Source: Streptomyces sp. M92 (lineage in GTDB: Bacteria > Actinomycetota > Actinomycetes > Streptomycetales > Streptomycetaceae). From it: a stretch of DNA of 64,000 nucleotides. The position numbers and the translations under genes are program-made. Below the pieces are notes generated by a model. That model had not been told where the DNA came from. It saw only the letters and a list, made by a program, of their open reading frames with translations, and did not search any database. Location: positions 7,509,501-7,573,500 of the forward strand of contig NZ_CP101137.1 in the NCBI RefSeq assembly GCF_028473745.1, written 5' to 3'. Shown piece by piece: positions 1-8,625 of this stretch. Within the stretch, counting starts at the first letter, position 1. Each line of letters begins with the position of its first letter.

Positions 1-126
1 TGGAACCAGTAGGTATGTCGTTCTCGTCTACCGCGTGGGTTCCACCCGTACACAGGACACTGGTACATGGTTCCGGTACGGGTTCGGTAGCGCACACGAG
101 GCGTGCGGCGCATGGAGGAGGCATCG

Positions 127-3006
127 GTGGCGGGCGAGTCCCCCGACAGGTCGAAGCAGCACGGGTCGTCGGAAGAACCGACGTCGGGGAGCGCGGGTCC
201 GGTTCCCGAAGCCAGGACCGGGGCGAGCGAGACGCGTGATCCGCGGCTGTCGGTGGTGCGGGAGGACGCGAAGCCTTCGGCGTCCGCCGGGTCCGGGGAG
301 TCGCGCGGCGGGGTCGACACGGCCACCCGGGTGCTGTCGGTCCGCGACACGCAGGACGGCGACGCGGCGAGCACCGGGGGCGGTTCCTCCGAGGAGTCCG
401 GCGACTCCGCTACGTCCGGGAGCGCCGGGTCCTCCACCGCGGCCGAGGACTCCGACGCCGCCGAGGACGAGCCCGCGGGTCCCGCCGCCGCGAGCGACGG
501 ACGGCTCAGGGACGCCGTCGCGGCGTGGGTGGCGACCGCCGAGGAACGGGCCGCCGCGAACGCACGGCACGGGGACGCGGAGGGCGACGACGAGGACCCG
601 CCCGGCGCGGGGGCCGCCGGGGGCGTCAGGGCTGACGCCGACGAGGCCCCGGACAGGTCCGGCCGCACGGCTGCGGACGCCGGCACCCCCCGGGGCACCG
701 GCGCGCTCACCACCGCCGGGCAGAAGACCGACGGCGAGAACGGCACGCCCGGCGACGACAAGACCGCCGCCAGCGGCGGGCGGGACACCGCCGCCGCCAC
801 GCACGCCGACACCCCCCGGGACACCGACGCACTCACCACCGCCGGGCAGAAGACCGACGGCGAGAACGGCACGCCCGGCGACGACAAGACCGCCGCCAGC
901 GGCGGGCGGGACACCGCCGCCGCCACGCACTCCGACACCCCCCGGGACACCGACGCACTCACCACCGCCGGACAGAAGACCGACGGCGAAACGCCTGCAG
1001 GCGAGCGCGCTGTCTCGGACGCCGACGAGGCACCGGACGGTGGCGCGGTCGCGGACGCCGGTGCGGGCTCCGAGGCGCCGCGGGACGGGGCGAAGCCCGC
1101 GGTCGGCGCTGGTGCCACGGCGGACGACGAGCCGGCCCCCGAGAACGACGCCGCCCGCCCCGCCGACGGCGAGAGCAGCCAGGGGACCCACTCGGACGGT
1201 GCCGCCCCCCGGGACACCGGCGCGCTCACCACGGCCAGGCAGGAGACCGACGGCGAGACCGCCGCCGCCACGGACGCCGACGAGGCCCTGGATGGGTCAG
1301 GCGGCACGGCTGCGGGCGCGCTCACCACCGCCGGACAGGAGACCGACGGCGAGACGTCCGCAGGCGGGCGCGCCGCCTCGGACGCCGACGGGAAGCCCGG
1401 CGACGGCGCGACGCCCGCGGTCGGCGCAAAGCCGGACGGTGACGGTGAGGCCGCCGGCAAGGCGGCCGGTGGGGATCAGCCCACCGCCGTCTTCAAGGCG
1501 CCGCGGCCCCCCGCGCGCGAGGTCGACCAGCCGACGACCATGCTGAGGCTCGGCGGGAGCGCCGAGAGCGACGCCGAGCGGACCAGCAAGTTCGTGGCCC
1601 TCCGGCAGCCGGACGACCCGGCGACCCGCAAGCCCCCGCAGAGCGCGCCGCAGTCTCCCCGTACCGGAACCACCACGGCCGTACCGCAGGTCGGGCCGGA
1701 GCGGACCACGCAGCAGCCGCTGCCGCCGAAGCCTCCGCTGGACCTGCTGGCGGAGCTGACGAACACCCCGCCGCCACCGGAGACCCCGCTGCGCACGACG
1801 GTGCGCCGGGTCAAGATCTGGACGCCGCTGGTCCTGCTCCTGGTGGTCATCCTCGGCGTGGTGCAGTCCATGCGCCCGCTGCCCGCGCCGGAGCTGGACC
1901 TCACGGCGCAGGAGAGCTTCACCTTCGAGGGCGGCAAGCCCGAGATCCCGTGGCCGTCCAGCGGGCAGGCGGCGCTGGACGTGCAGGGCATCGGCACCTT
2001 CGGCTCGTCCGGCGAGCAGAAGCCCGTGCCGATCGCGAGTGTCGCCAAGGTCATGACCGCGTACGTCATCCTGCGCGACCACCCGCTCAAGAGCGGCGCC
2101 GACGGCCCGATGATCGAGATCGACCAGGCGGCCGAGGAGCAGTCGGACGCCGGCGACGAGTCGACCGTGCAGGTGTACGCGGGCGACAAGATCTCCCAGC
2201 GCGAGGCCCTGGACGCCATCCTCATCGCGTCCGCGAACAACGTGGCGCGGCTGCTCGCCCGCTGGGACGCCGGGTCGGAGAAGGCGTTCGTGGAGAAGAT
2301 GAACGCCGCCGCGAAGGATCTCGGCATGACCAACACCACGTACACCGATCCGTCGGGTCTGAACAACACGACGGTGAGCACGGCCGTGGACCAGGTGAAG
2401 CTGGCCAAGGCGGCGATGGAGTCGGTCGCCTTCCGCGAGGTGGCCCAGAAGATGTCGTACAACGACTACAAGGGCGTCAACCACTCCAACTGGAACCATC
2501 TGGTCGGGCACAACGGCGTCGTCGGCATCAAGACGGGCACCACCACCTCCGCGCTCGGCAACCTCGTCTTCGCGGCGAAGAAGGAGGTCGGCGGCGAGAC
2601 CCGGACCATCGTCGGGGCCGTGGTGCGCCAGCCGGCGACCGCGGACAAGGGCATCCTCGCCGCCGCGCTCGACTCCAGCGACAAGCTGATCCGGGCCGCG
2701 CAGGACGTCCTGGAGTCGTCGACGATCCTGAAGAAGGGGGACGTCGTCGGCTACGTCGACGACGGCCTCGGCGGCCGGACGCCGGTCGTCGCCACCGAGG
2801 ACGTCAAGGCCGTCGGCTGGCCGGGTCTGACCGTGAAGCTGACGTTCGAGGCGGACGAGGTGCCGCACACGGCCGCCGCCGGCACGAAGGTCGGCACCCT
2901 GACCGTGGGCGACGGCGACGCGGCGGGCGCGGTGAAGGTTCCCGTCGCCCTCCAGAAGGATCTCGTGGAGCCCGCCTTCACGGACAAGCTGACCCGGCTG
3001 GGCTGA
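127..3006 (+). CDS. D-alanyl-D-alanine carboxypeptidase (peptidase S11) with long disordered N-terminal tail
   Basis: Penicillin-binding D,D-carboxypeptidase of 959 residues; the family trims the terminal D-Ala of peptidoglycan stem peptides outside the membrane. The catalytic motifs are visible: SVAK (S638, K641), SAN (702-704) and KTG (802-804). One membrane segment lies at about residues 563-583, so the first 560 residues should be cytoplasmic. They are acidic, rich in Ala, Asp, Thr and Gly, and contain a 42-residue tandem repeat. Ordinary S11 enzymes are about 400 residues, so the tail is the odd part. The GTG at 127 was chosen because GGAGGAGG sits 5 bases upstream; GTG 103 and ATG 112 are in frame but have no such site. 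A strong hairpin follows the stop. Confidence 0.9.
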   Translation: MAGESPDRSKQHGSSEEPTSGSAGPVPEARTGASETRDPRLSVVREDAKPSASAGSGESRGGVDTATRVLSVRDTQDGDAASTGGGSSEESGDSATSGSAGSSTAAEDSDAAEDEPAGPAAASDGRLRDAVAAWVATAEERAAANARHGDAEGDDEDPPGAGAAGGVRADADEAPDRSGRTAADAGTPRGTGALTTAGQKTDGENGTPGDDKTAASGGRDTAAATHADTPRDTDALTTAGQKTDGENGTPGDDKTAASGGRDTAAATHSDTPRDTDALTTAGQKTDGETPAGERAVSDADEAPDGGAVADAGAGSEAPRDGAKPAVGAGATADDEPAPENDAARPADGESSQGTHSDGAAPRDTGALTTARQETDGETAAATDADEALDGSGGTAAGALTTAGQETDGETSAGGRAASDADGKPGDGATPAVGAKPDGDGEAAGKAAGGDQPTAVFKAPRPPAREVDQPTTMLRLGGSAESDAERTSKFVALRQPDDPATRKPPQSAPQSPRTGTTTAVPQVGPERTTQQPLPPKPPLDLLAELTNTPPPPETPLRTTVRRVKIWTPLVLLLVVILGVVQSMRPLPAPELDLTAQESFTFEGGKPEIPWPSSGQAALDVQGIGTFGSSGEQKPVPIASVAKVMTAYVILRDHPLKSGADGPMIEIDQAAEEQSDAGDESTVQVYAGDKISQREALDAILIASANNVARLLARWDAGSEKAFVEKMNAAAKDLGMTNTTYTDPSGLNNTTVSTAVDQVKLAKAAMESVAFREVAQKMSYNDYKGVNHSNWNHLVGHNGVVGIKTGTTTSALGNLVFAAKKEVGGETRTIVGAVVRQPATADKGILAAALDSSDKLIRAAQDVLESSTILKKGDVVGYVDDGLGGRTPVVATEDVKAVGWPGLTVKLTFEADEVPHTAAAGTKVGTLTVGDGDAAGAVKVPVALQKDLVEPAFTDKLTRLG
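703..1000 (+). repeat. 126-bp in-frame tandem repeat in the carboxypeptidase tail
   Basis: Two complete, nearly identical 126-bp units (703-828 and 829-954) are followed by a partial third (955 to about 1000). Each encodes 42 residues beginning ALTTAGQKTDGE. Diverged short copies (ALTTARQETDGE, ALTTAGQETDGE) recur near 1225 and 1318. The unit length is a multiple of three, so copy-number change keeps the reading frame. Confidence 0.9.
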
Positions 3007-3039
3007 CGGCCCGCCCACCCGGGCGGTAGCGATGTGACG

Positions 3040-3065
3040 CCCCCGCGGCCGCCCGGCCGCGGGGG
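3040..3065 (+). terminator. Hairpin terminator after the carboxypeptidase gene
   Basis: A perfect 12-base inverted repeat, CCCCCGCGGCCG (3040-3051) and its complement (3054-3065), begins 33 bases after the stop codon. There is no T-run, which is usual in Streptomyces. Confidence 0.7.
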
Positions 3066-3196
3066 TGTTCCCTTTCCACAGGGGAACAAGCCACGGTGCG
3101 GGCGTGCGTGCTAGCGTCACGAAACGGGGCAGGTCGCCGGTCGCGGGAACGGGACCCGGCCGATATCAGAAGACGGGACACGGGGAGTGCCTTCAG

Positions 3197-5098
3197 GTGG
3201 CCACTGCGGAGCCGACACGCGCCGACGACGCCGATCCGGGCCCGGGAGCCGGCCCGCGACCACGCGTACCCGCGCCCCGCGCGGACGGCGGTCGTGGCGC
3301 GGACCGTGCCGGTGCCGATGACGGTGGCAGTGGCGGTGACGGGCGTCGCGAGCCGGAAGCGCCGTCCGCGGTGAAGGCGGCGTTCCTCGCCCTGCGCGAG
3401 CGCATGCTGCGCCACCCCGTGCTGTCCGTCACCGCCCTCGCCGGGGTACTCCACATCGCCTGGTTCTTCACGTTCGCGAACAGTGGTGGCGACCTCGCGG
3501 CGCAGGACGCGTGGGCGGAGTTCGTCGGCCGGCACCCGGCCTCGGCGTACAACCTCGCCTGGTACGGCGGTATGCACCCGGTGTCGTACAGCGTGGTCTC
3601 GCCGTACCTGATGTCGGTGCTCGGCGTGCGCACGACGATGATGATCGCCGGGACGCTGTCGGCCGGGCTGCTGACGATGGTCCTGATCCGCAGCCGGGTG
3701 GTCCGCAATCCGCTGTGGGCGTCGCTGGCGGGCCTGTTCGGGCTGATGGGCAACGCCGCGTCGGGCCGGGTGACGTTCGGGCTGGGCATGATGTTCGGGC
3801 TGGGCGCGGTCGCCGCGGTGTTCTGCTGGCCGCACCGCTGGCGGGACAAGCGCTGGGCGAAGGGGCTGTGCGCGGCTCCGCTGGCCGCGCTGTCCACCAT
3901 GGCGTCCCCGGTCGCGGGCCTCTTCGTGGGCCTGGTGGCGGTCGCCCTGTTCCTGCAGAAGCGCCGTCCGGGCGCCTGGTCGCTGGGGCTGGCGCCGGCC
4001 GCGGTCGTGGCGCTGTCGGCCGTGCTGTTCCCCTTCTCCGGCACCCAGCCGATGGCCTTCGGCTCGGCGGTCCTGCCGGTCCTGTTCGCGGGGCTGGTGT
4101 ACTGGTTCGTGCCGAGCACCTGGACCACGGTGCGGATCACGTCCGCGGTCTACGGCCTGTCCGTGCTGCTGGTCTGGCTGATCAGCTCCCAGATCGGCTC
4201 CAACATCACGCGCCTGGCGATGCTCTTCGCCGGGGTGGCGCTGGTGGCCGCGCTGCCGTTCACGGTGCCGAAGTCCCGCAAGTGGTACGCGCTCGTGGTC
4301 TCGCTCGCCGGCTTCGCCGGCTGGATCGGCTTCAAGTCGGCCGACGACGTAATCCACACCCAGCCGACCGCGTCCTGGGCGCGCGAGCTGGCGCCGCTCC
4401 TCAACGAGCTGCAGGAGGTCGGCGCGGAGAAGGGCCGGGTGGAGGCCGTGCCCGCGCGTTCCCACCGGGAGGCCTCGGCGCTCGCGCCGTACGTGAACCT
4501 GGCCCGCGGCTGGACCCGCCAGGCCGACATGGAGCGCAACCCGCTCTTCTACGACGACACGCTCAACTCGGCGAACTACCACGAGTGGCTCAAGCGCTGG
4601 GCCGTGCACTACGTGGTGCTGCCCAAGGGCGAGCCGGACGGCGACGGCGGCAAGCGCGAGCGGGAGCTGCTGCAACGGGGCCTGCCGTATCTGAAGCAGG
4701 TCTGGGGCGACGCCAACTGGCAGCTGTTCCAGGTGCTCGACCCGACGCCGCTGGCCGAGCCCAACGCCGTCGTCCAGAGCGCCGGACAGGACAAGTGGAC
4801 GATCGACGTGACGGAACCGGGCCGCATCCTGATCCGGATGCCGTACTCGCCGTGGCTGAGCCTCGTCGACGACGAGGGCAACAAGCTGGAGCCGCCCCAG
4901 GAGACCGAGGCCTCCAAGAACGCTCCGGAGGGCACGCCGAAGACGTACGACAACGTCAACGGCTGTCTGACGGAGACGGAGGAGACCGCCGAGGGTGACA
5001 AGTGGACGACGTTGGTCGCACCCGAAGCGGGCACCTACCGGCTGGCTTCGCCGTACGGGCTCAAGCGCGGCACGCCCTGCCCCGACGAGCTGGAGTAG
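3197..5098 (+). CDS. Polytopic membrane protein, GT-C-like or transporter-like
   Basis: A 633-residue protein. A Pro/Asp/Arg-rich cytoplasmic start of about 70 residues is followed by some ten hydrophobic segments (about residues 75-400) and a C-terminal soluble domain of about 230 residues. The first extracytoplasmic loop carries GGDLAAQDAW and then a Tyr/His/Pro-rich stretch. That arrangement recalls GT-C-fold membrane glycosyltransferases, but I cannot assign a substrate; it could also be annotated as a transporter. The GTG at 3197 was chosen because GGGGAG lies about 9 bases upstream; the longer in-frame opening from 3065 has no ribosome site. It follows the carboxypeptidase terminator, so it is probably transcribed separately. 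A cell-envelope role is inferred from its neighbour only. Confidence 0.75.
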   Translation: MATAEPTRADDADPGPGAGPRPRVPAPRADGGRGADRAGADDGGSGGDGRREPEAPSAVKAAFLALRERMLRHPVLSVTALAGVLHIAWFFTFANSGGDLAAQDAWAEFVGRHPASAYNLAWYGGMHPVSYSVVSPYLMSVLGVRTTMMIAGTLSAGLLTMVLIRSRVVRNPLWASLAGLFGLMGNAASGRVTFGLGMMFGLGAVAAVFCWPHRWRDKRWAKGLCAAPLAALSTMASPVAGLFVGLVAVALFLQKRRPGAWSLGLAPAAVVALSAVLFPFSGTQPMAFGSAVLPVLFAGLVYWFVPSTWTTVRITSAVYGLSVLLVWLISSQIGSNITRLAMLFAGVALVAALPFTVPKSRKWYALVVSLAGFAGWIGFKSADDVIHTQPTASWARELAPLLNELQEVGAEKGRVEAVPARSHREASALAPYVNLARGWTRQADMERNPLFYDDTLNSANYHEWLKRWAVHYVVLPKGEPDGDGGKRERELLQRGLPYLKQVWGDANWQLFQVLDPTPLAEPNAVVQSAGQDKWTIDVTEPGRILIRMPYSPWLSLVDDEGNKLEPPQETEASKNAPEGTPKTYDNVNGCLTETEETAEGDKWTTLVAPEAGTYRLASPYGLKRGTPCPDELE

Positions 5099-5137
5099 CC
5101 CGCCGCACTCACCGGCGTTGTTCATGTAGATGAACCG

Positions 5138-5158
5138 AGGTCAGCTAGGCGAACCTTT
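5138..5158. promoter_or_regulatory. Possible iron-box-like site upstream of the symporter
   Basis: The sequence AGGTCAGCTAGGCGAACCTT resembles the DmdR/IdeR iron box around its TAGGC-AACCT half (12 of 19 positions match TTAGGTTAGGCTAACCTAA by eye). It lies 150 bases before the symporter start. The left half-site is poor, so this is only a candidate. Confidence 0.25.
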
Positions 5159-5311
5159 TTACTCGCTCTTGACCTTCCCCTTCCTTGTCGTGCCCGCGTC
5201 GTCGCACCCACGATGAGCGGGCACTTCGCGGCCTGCCACGCCCCTACCCCGCTCGTGCGAAGTGCCAACCGGCTGAGCGGAGTTCACAAGGCGGACCCCG
5301 GAAGGGGGCAC

Positions 5312-6895
5312 ATGAACGGTCTCGACTGGTCCGTGCTCATCGGCTACTTCGCCGTGATGGTGGCGATCGGCGTCTGGTCGCACAAACGCGTGGACAACGT
5401 CAGCGACTTCTTCACGGCCGGCGGCAAGATGCCCTGGTGGCTCTCCGGCATCTCGCACCACATGTCGGGCTACAGCGCGGTGATGTTCACCGGGTACGCG
5501 GGCATCGCCTACACCTACGGCGTGACGTCGTTCGTGACGTGGTCCTTCCCGATCGCCCTCGGCATCGCCATCGGCGCCACCCTGTTCGCGCCGCGCATCA
5601 ACCGGCTGCGGTCCCGGCTGCACGTGGCCTCCCCCCTGGAGTACCTGAAGAACCGGTACAACCTGCCCACCCAGCAGGCCCTGGCCTGGTCCGGGATGCT
5701 GCTGAAGATCGTGGACGTGGCCGCGAAGTGGGCGGCCATCGCCACCCTGCTGTCGGTCTTCACCGGCATCACCCTCAACCAGGGCATCCTGATCACCGGC
5801 GTCGTCACGGGCGTCTACTGCACGATCGGCGGCCTGTGGGCGGACGCGCTGACCGAGCTGGGCCAGTTCGTCATCCAGCTGCTGGCCGGCGTCGCGATGT
5901 TCGTCGCCGTCGTCGTGAGGCTCGACGACCACGGCGGCTTCTTCGGTGTCTGGGACCAGCCCGAACTCCAGGGCCACGCCGAACCGCTGGTCGGTCCCTA
6001 CGGGGCGGTCTTCCTGCTCGCCTACCTCTTCATCAAGCTCTTCGAGTACAACGGCGGCATGCTCAACCAGGCCCAGCGCTACATGGCCACGAGCAACGCC
6101 CGCGAGGCCACCCGCTCCGCGCGGCTGTCGGCGGTGCTGTGGCTGGTCTGGCCGCTGGTGCTGTTCTTCCCGATGTGGATGTCGCCGCTGCTGGTGGAGT
6201 CGCACAAGCCCGACGGCTCCGACTCGTACGCCCTGATGACCGAGCAGCTGCTGCCGCACGGGCTGCTGGGCCTGGTCATCGTCGGCTTCTTCTCGCACAC
6301 CATGGCCATGTGCTCCTCGGACGCCAACGCCATCGCCGCCGTCTTCACCCGTGACGTGGCGCCGGTGCTGTCGGCGCGGGCGCGGGCCTGGGGCACCCGG
6401 TCCGGGCTGCTGGCGGCCCGCCTGACCACGGTGGTCTTCCTCGGGCTGTCCATGGCGGTGGCCACGCAGGTCGACTCGCCGACGTTCAAGGACATCATCA
6501 CCGTCGTCATCAAGTGGGTGGCGGGGCTGATGGGCCCGATCGCGATCCCGATGATGCTCGGTCTGCTGCGGCCCTTCCGCCGCTCCGGTCCGACCGCGGC
6601 GCTCACCAGCTGGGCGGCCGGTCTGCTCGCCTTCTGGCTGGTCAACTACCCGATCCACTGGAGCGTGGAGGGCGGGGTGCCGCTGGAGTACCAGGTGTCG
6701 ATCCCGCTGGCCGTGTCGCTGGTCCTGTACGTCCTGATCGGCTACCTCAAGCCGGAGGACACCCCGGAACGGCTCGCGATCATCGAGAAGGTCAACACCG
6801 ACGGCGACGACGACGCCTCGGGCGCGGCGGCCGCGATCCCGGCGCCGGCGGGCGGCGCGGGCGAGTCGGTGGCGCGCTCCCGGGTGGGTGACTAG
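5312..6895 (+). CDS. Sodium:solute symporter (SSS family)
   Basis: A 527-residue protein with about 13 hydrophobic segments across nearly its whole length, the size and pattern of the SSS/SLC5 family, which couples solute uptake to sodium entry at the cytoplasmic membrane. The early stretch GYFAVMVAIGVWSHKR, then DFFTAGGKMPWW, and GYSAVMFTGYAGIAY matches the conserved start of this family. The last 40 residues are a hydrophilic Ala/Gly-rich tail. The ATG at 5312 is preceded by GAAGGGGG; longer in-frame openings to 5213 lack a site and lengthen the N-terminus without a membrane segment. The substrate cannot be read from sequence. The gene stands alone and ends at a hairpin shared with the convergent VOC gene. 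Confidence 0.88.
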   Translation: MNGLDWSVLIGYFAVMVAIGVWSHKRVDNVSDFFTAGGKMPWWLSGISHHMSGYSAVMFTGYAGIAYTYGVTSFVTWSFPIALGIAIGATLFAPRINRLRSRLHVASPLEYLKNRYNLPTQQALAWSGMLLKIVDVAAKWAAIATLLSVFTGITLNQGILITGVVTGVYCTIGGLWADALTELGQFVIQLLAGVAMFVAVVVRLDDHGGFFGVWDQPELQGHAEPLVGPYGAVFLLAYLFIKLFEYNGGMLNQAQRYMATSNAREATRSARLSAVLWLVWPLVLFFPMWMSPLLVESHKPDGSDSYALMTEQLLPHGLLGLVIVGFFSHTMAMCSSDANAIAAVFTRDVAPVLSARARAWGTRSGLLAARLTTVVFLGLSMAVATQVDSPTFKDIITVVIKWVAGLMGPIAIPMMLGLLRPFRRSGPTAALTSWAAGLLAFWLVNYPIHWSVEGGVPLEYQVSIPLAVSLVLYVLIGYLKPEDTPERLAIIEKVNTDGDDDASGAAAAIPAPAGGAGESVARSRVGD

Positions 6896-6916
6896 GGGCC
6901 TTCGGCTTTCCGATGC

Positions 6917-6955
6917 GGACGGTGTCCCGGTTCGGTCGCGGCCGGGGCACCGTCC
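6917..6955. terminator. Bidirectional hairpin between symporter and VOC genes
   Basis: GGACGGTG (6917-6924) pairs with CACCGTCC (6948-6955), and inside it CCCGG (6926-6930) pairs with CCGGG (6942-6946). It sits between two convergent stop codons and can serve both genes. Confidence 0.65.
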
Positions 6956-6959
6956 GGGC

Positions 6960-7370
6960 TCAGCGCAGTTCCTGGATGCGGATCTGGTTGCCGGCCGGGT
7001 CGCGGAAGGCGCAGTCGCGGACGCCGTACGGCTGCTCGGTCGGCTCCTGGACGATCTCGGCGTCGTGACTCCGCACCTTCTCGAAGGTGCCGTCGAGGTC
7101 CTCGGTGGCGAGCAGGATCCACCCGTAGGTGCCCTTGGCCATCATCTCGGTGATGGTGCGGCGCTCGGCGTCGGTGATACCGGGGTCGACGGCCGGCGGC
7201 GCCAGGAGCAGGGAGACGTCGGGCTGGTCGGCGGGACCGACCGTGATCCAGCGCATGTTGCCCTGTCCGACGTCCTTGCGCACCTCGAAGCCGAGGGCGT
7301 CCCGGTAGAAGGTGACCGCCGCGTCCGGGTCGTCGTGCGGGAGGACGGTGGTGTGGATGCTGAGGTTCAT
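6960..7370 (-). CDS. VOC-superfamily (glyoxalase/bleomycin-resistance fold) protein
   Basis: A 136-residue single-domain protein. The N-terminal half, HTTVLPHDDPDAAVTFYRDA and LGFEVRKDV, and the C-terminal CAFRDPAGNQIRIQEL are the paired beta-alpha-beta-beta-beta motifs of the vicinal oxygen chelate fold. The family includes glyoxalases, dioxygenases and antibiotic-binding proteins; metal ligands suggested by position are the early His and the late Glu. The substrate is unknown. The ATG at 7370 has no clear ribosome site; an in-frame GTG 9 bases upstream is an alternative, and a leaderless message is possible. It ends at the hairpin shared with the symporter. Confidence 0.85.
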   Translation of the reverse strand: MNLSIHTTVLPHDDPDAAVTFYRDALGFEVRKDVGQGNMRWITVGPADQPDVSLLLAPPAVDPGITDAERRTITEMMAKGTYGWILLATEDLDGTFEKVRSHDAEIVQEPTEQPYGVRDCAFRDPAGNQIRIQELR

Positions 7371-7435
7371 GACCGTCACGCTAGCGGCGGCCGGCGGCCG
7401 GTGCTTCTCGGTTCCCGGCCCGTCCGCCGCCGCGT

Positions 7436-8551
7436 TCAGCCGCGCGGGTAGCGCGCCAGCCACGCCGGGGACGACCCCGCCGGGCCGTGCAGGGCGGGGC
7501 CCTGGGTCATCTCCATGGCGAAGTCGTCGGCCAGTTCCAGCATGGTCGGGCGGCCCTCCAGCTCGGCCAGCCAGGCGGGCGGGAGCGCCGTCTCGCCGTG
7601 CAGGGCGCCGAGCAGCCCGCCGGTCAGGGCACCGGCCGCCGCGGAGGGACCGCCGTGGTTGACGGCGAGCCGCAGCCCGTGCCGTACGTCCTCCCCGACG
7701 AGGGAGCAGTACACGGCGGCCGCGACGAGGCCTTCCGCGGCCCCCTCGCCGATCAGTTCGGTCACCCGCTCCGCCGTCGGCAGCCCTTGCCGGACCGCGC
7801 CCAGCGCGTGCTGGAGGGCGGTCGCGACCGGCTCGTGTCCGGGCCGGGCGGCGAGCAGGGCGAGCGCCCGCTGCACCGCCGCGTCCAGGCTGTCGCCCCG
7901 CGCCAGCCCGTGCACGATCACGGCGTACGCGCCCGCCGCCAGGTAGCCGACCGGGTGGCCGTGGGTCTGCGCCGCGCATTCCACGGCGAGCTGGTCGACC
8001 AGTTGCGGCTCCCAGCCGACCAGCAGTCCGAACGGCGCCGATCGGGCGGCGGCCTCCGCACCGCGCTCACCCGGGTTCTTCGGCGCCTGGGGCGTGCCCA
8101 TCGTCTCGTCGCCGAGTCCGAGCAGCAGGGCCCGGGGCGCGTCCCGGCGGGCGTACAGCCACTCCTCGCGGGCCAGCCAGCCGTCCTCCTTGCGTCGCAG
8201 GTCAGGGCCCCAGTCGCGCTGGGTGGCGGCCCAGCGCCGGTACGCCCGGTGCAGGTCGGTCGGCGGGTGCCAGGCGCCGGTGTCCCGGCGTACCTGGGCG
8301 CGGATCAGCCCGTCCACGGAGAACAGGGTGAGCTGGGTGAGGTGGGTGACCGCGCCGCGCCGGCCGTGGGCGGGGGCCGGGTCGGTCAGGCCCTCCGCGC
8401 CGTGCTCCTGGCGGATGCCGTCGAGGTCCAGCCCGTCGACGGGGGCGCCGAAGGCGTCGCCGACGGCCACGCCGAGCAGTGTCCCGCGCACTCGGCTGCG
8501 GAAGTCCTGCTGTTCGGCACGTCCCCAGACGGCACCGGTTGTCGCGCCCAC
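7436..8551 (-). CDS. ADP-ribosylglycohydrolase-fold protein with degenerate metal site
   Basis: A 371-residue protein with the DraG/ARH fold signature: RVRGTLLGVAVGDAFGAPVD near residue 15, alternating helical segments, and a late Gly/Ala-rich helix. Active members hold two Mg ions with Asp residues in a TDDT motif and a late GDSDS-like motif. Here the first reads THLT and the second NHGGPSAAAG, so the expected aspartates are missing at both places. It may bind ADP-ribose or a modified protein without hydrolysing it, or the active site may have shifted; either is inference. The GTG at 8551 was chosen for its AAGGGAGG site 5-6 bases upstream. It lies head-to-tail downstream of the LysR gene. 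Confidence 0.8.
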   Translation of the reverse strand: MGATTGAVWGRAEQQDFRSRVRGTLLGVAVGDAFGAPVDGLDLDGIRQEHGAEGLTDPAPAHGRRGAVTHLTQLTLFSVDGLIRAQVRRDTGAWHPPTDLHRAYRRWAATQRDWGPDLRRKEDGWLAREEWLYARRDAPRALLLGLGDETMGTPQAPKNPGERGAEAAARSAPFGLLVGWEPQLVDQLAVECAAQTHGHPVGYLAAGAYAVIVHGLARGDSLDAAVQRALALLAARPGHEPVATALQHALGAVRQGLPTAERVTELIGEGAAEGLVAAAVYCSLVGEDVRHGLRLAVNHGGPSAAAGALTGGLLGALHGETALPPAWLAELEGRPTMLELADDFAMEMTQGPALHGPAGSSPAWLARYPRG

Positions 8552-8625
8552 CCGGGCCTCCCTTCGGCACCGACACGGTCCGTACGTACGACGTCCAGCA
8601 CTGTATTCGAACGAGGGCGGTCGGT

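Noticed and set aside
28-1546. Long Pro/Arg/Gly-rich frames on both strands over the first gene
   Set aside because: They mirror the repeat-rich carboxypeptidase gene, have no ribosome sites or family features, and their composition is that of shifted GC-rich frames.
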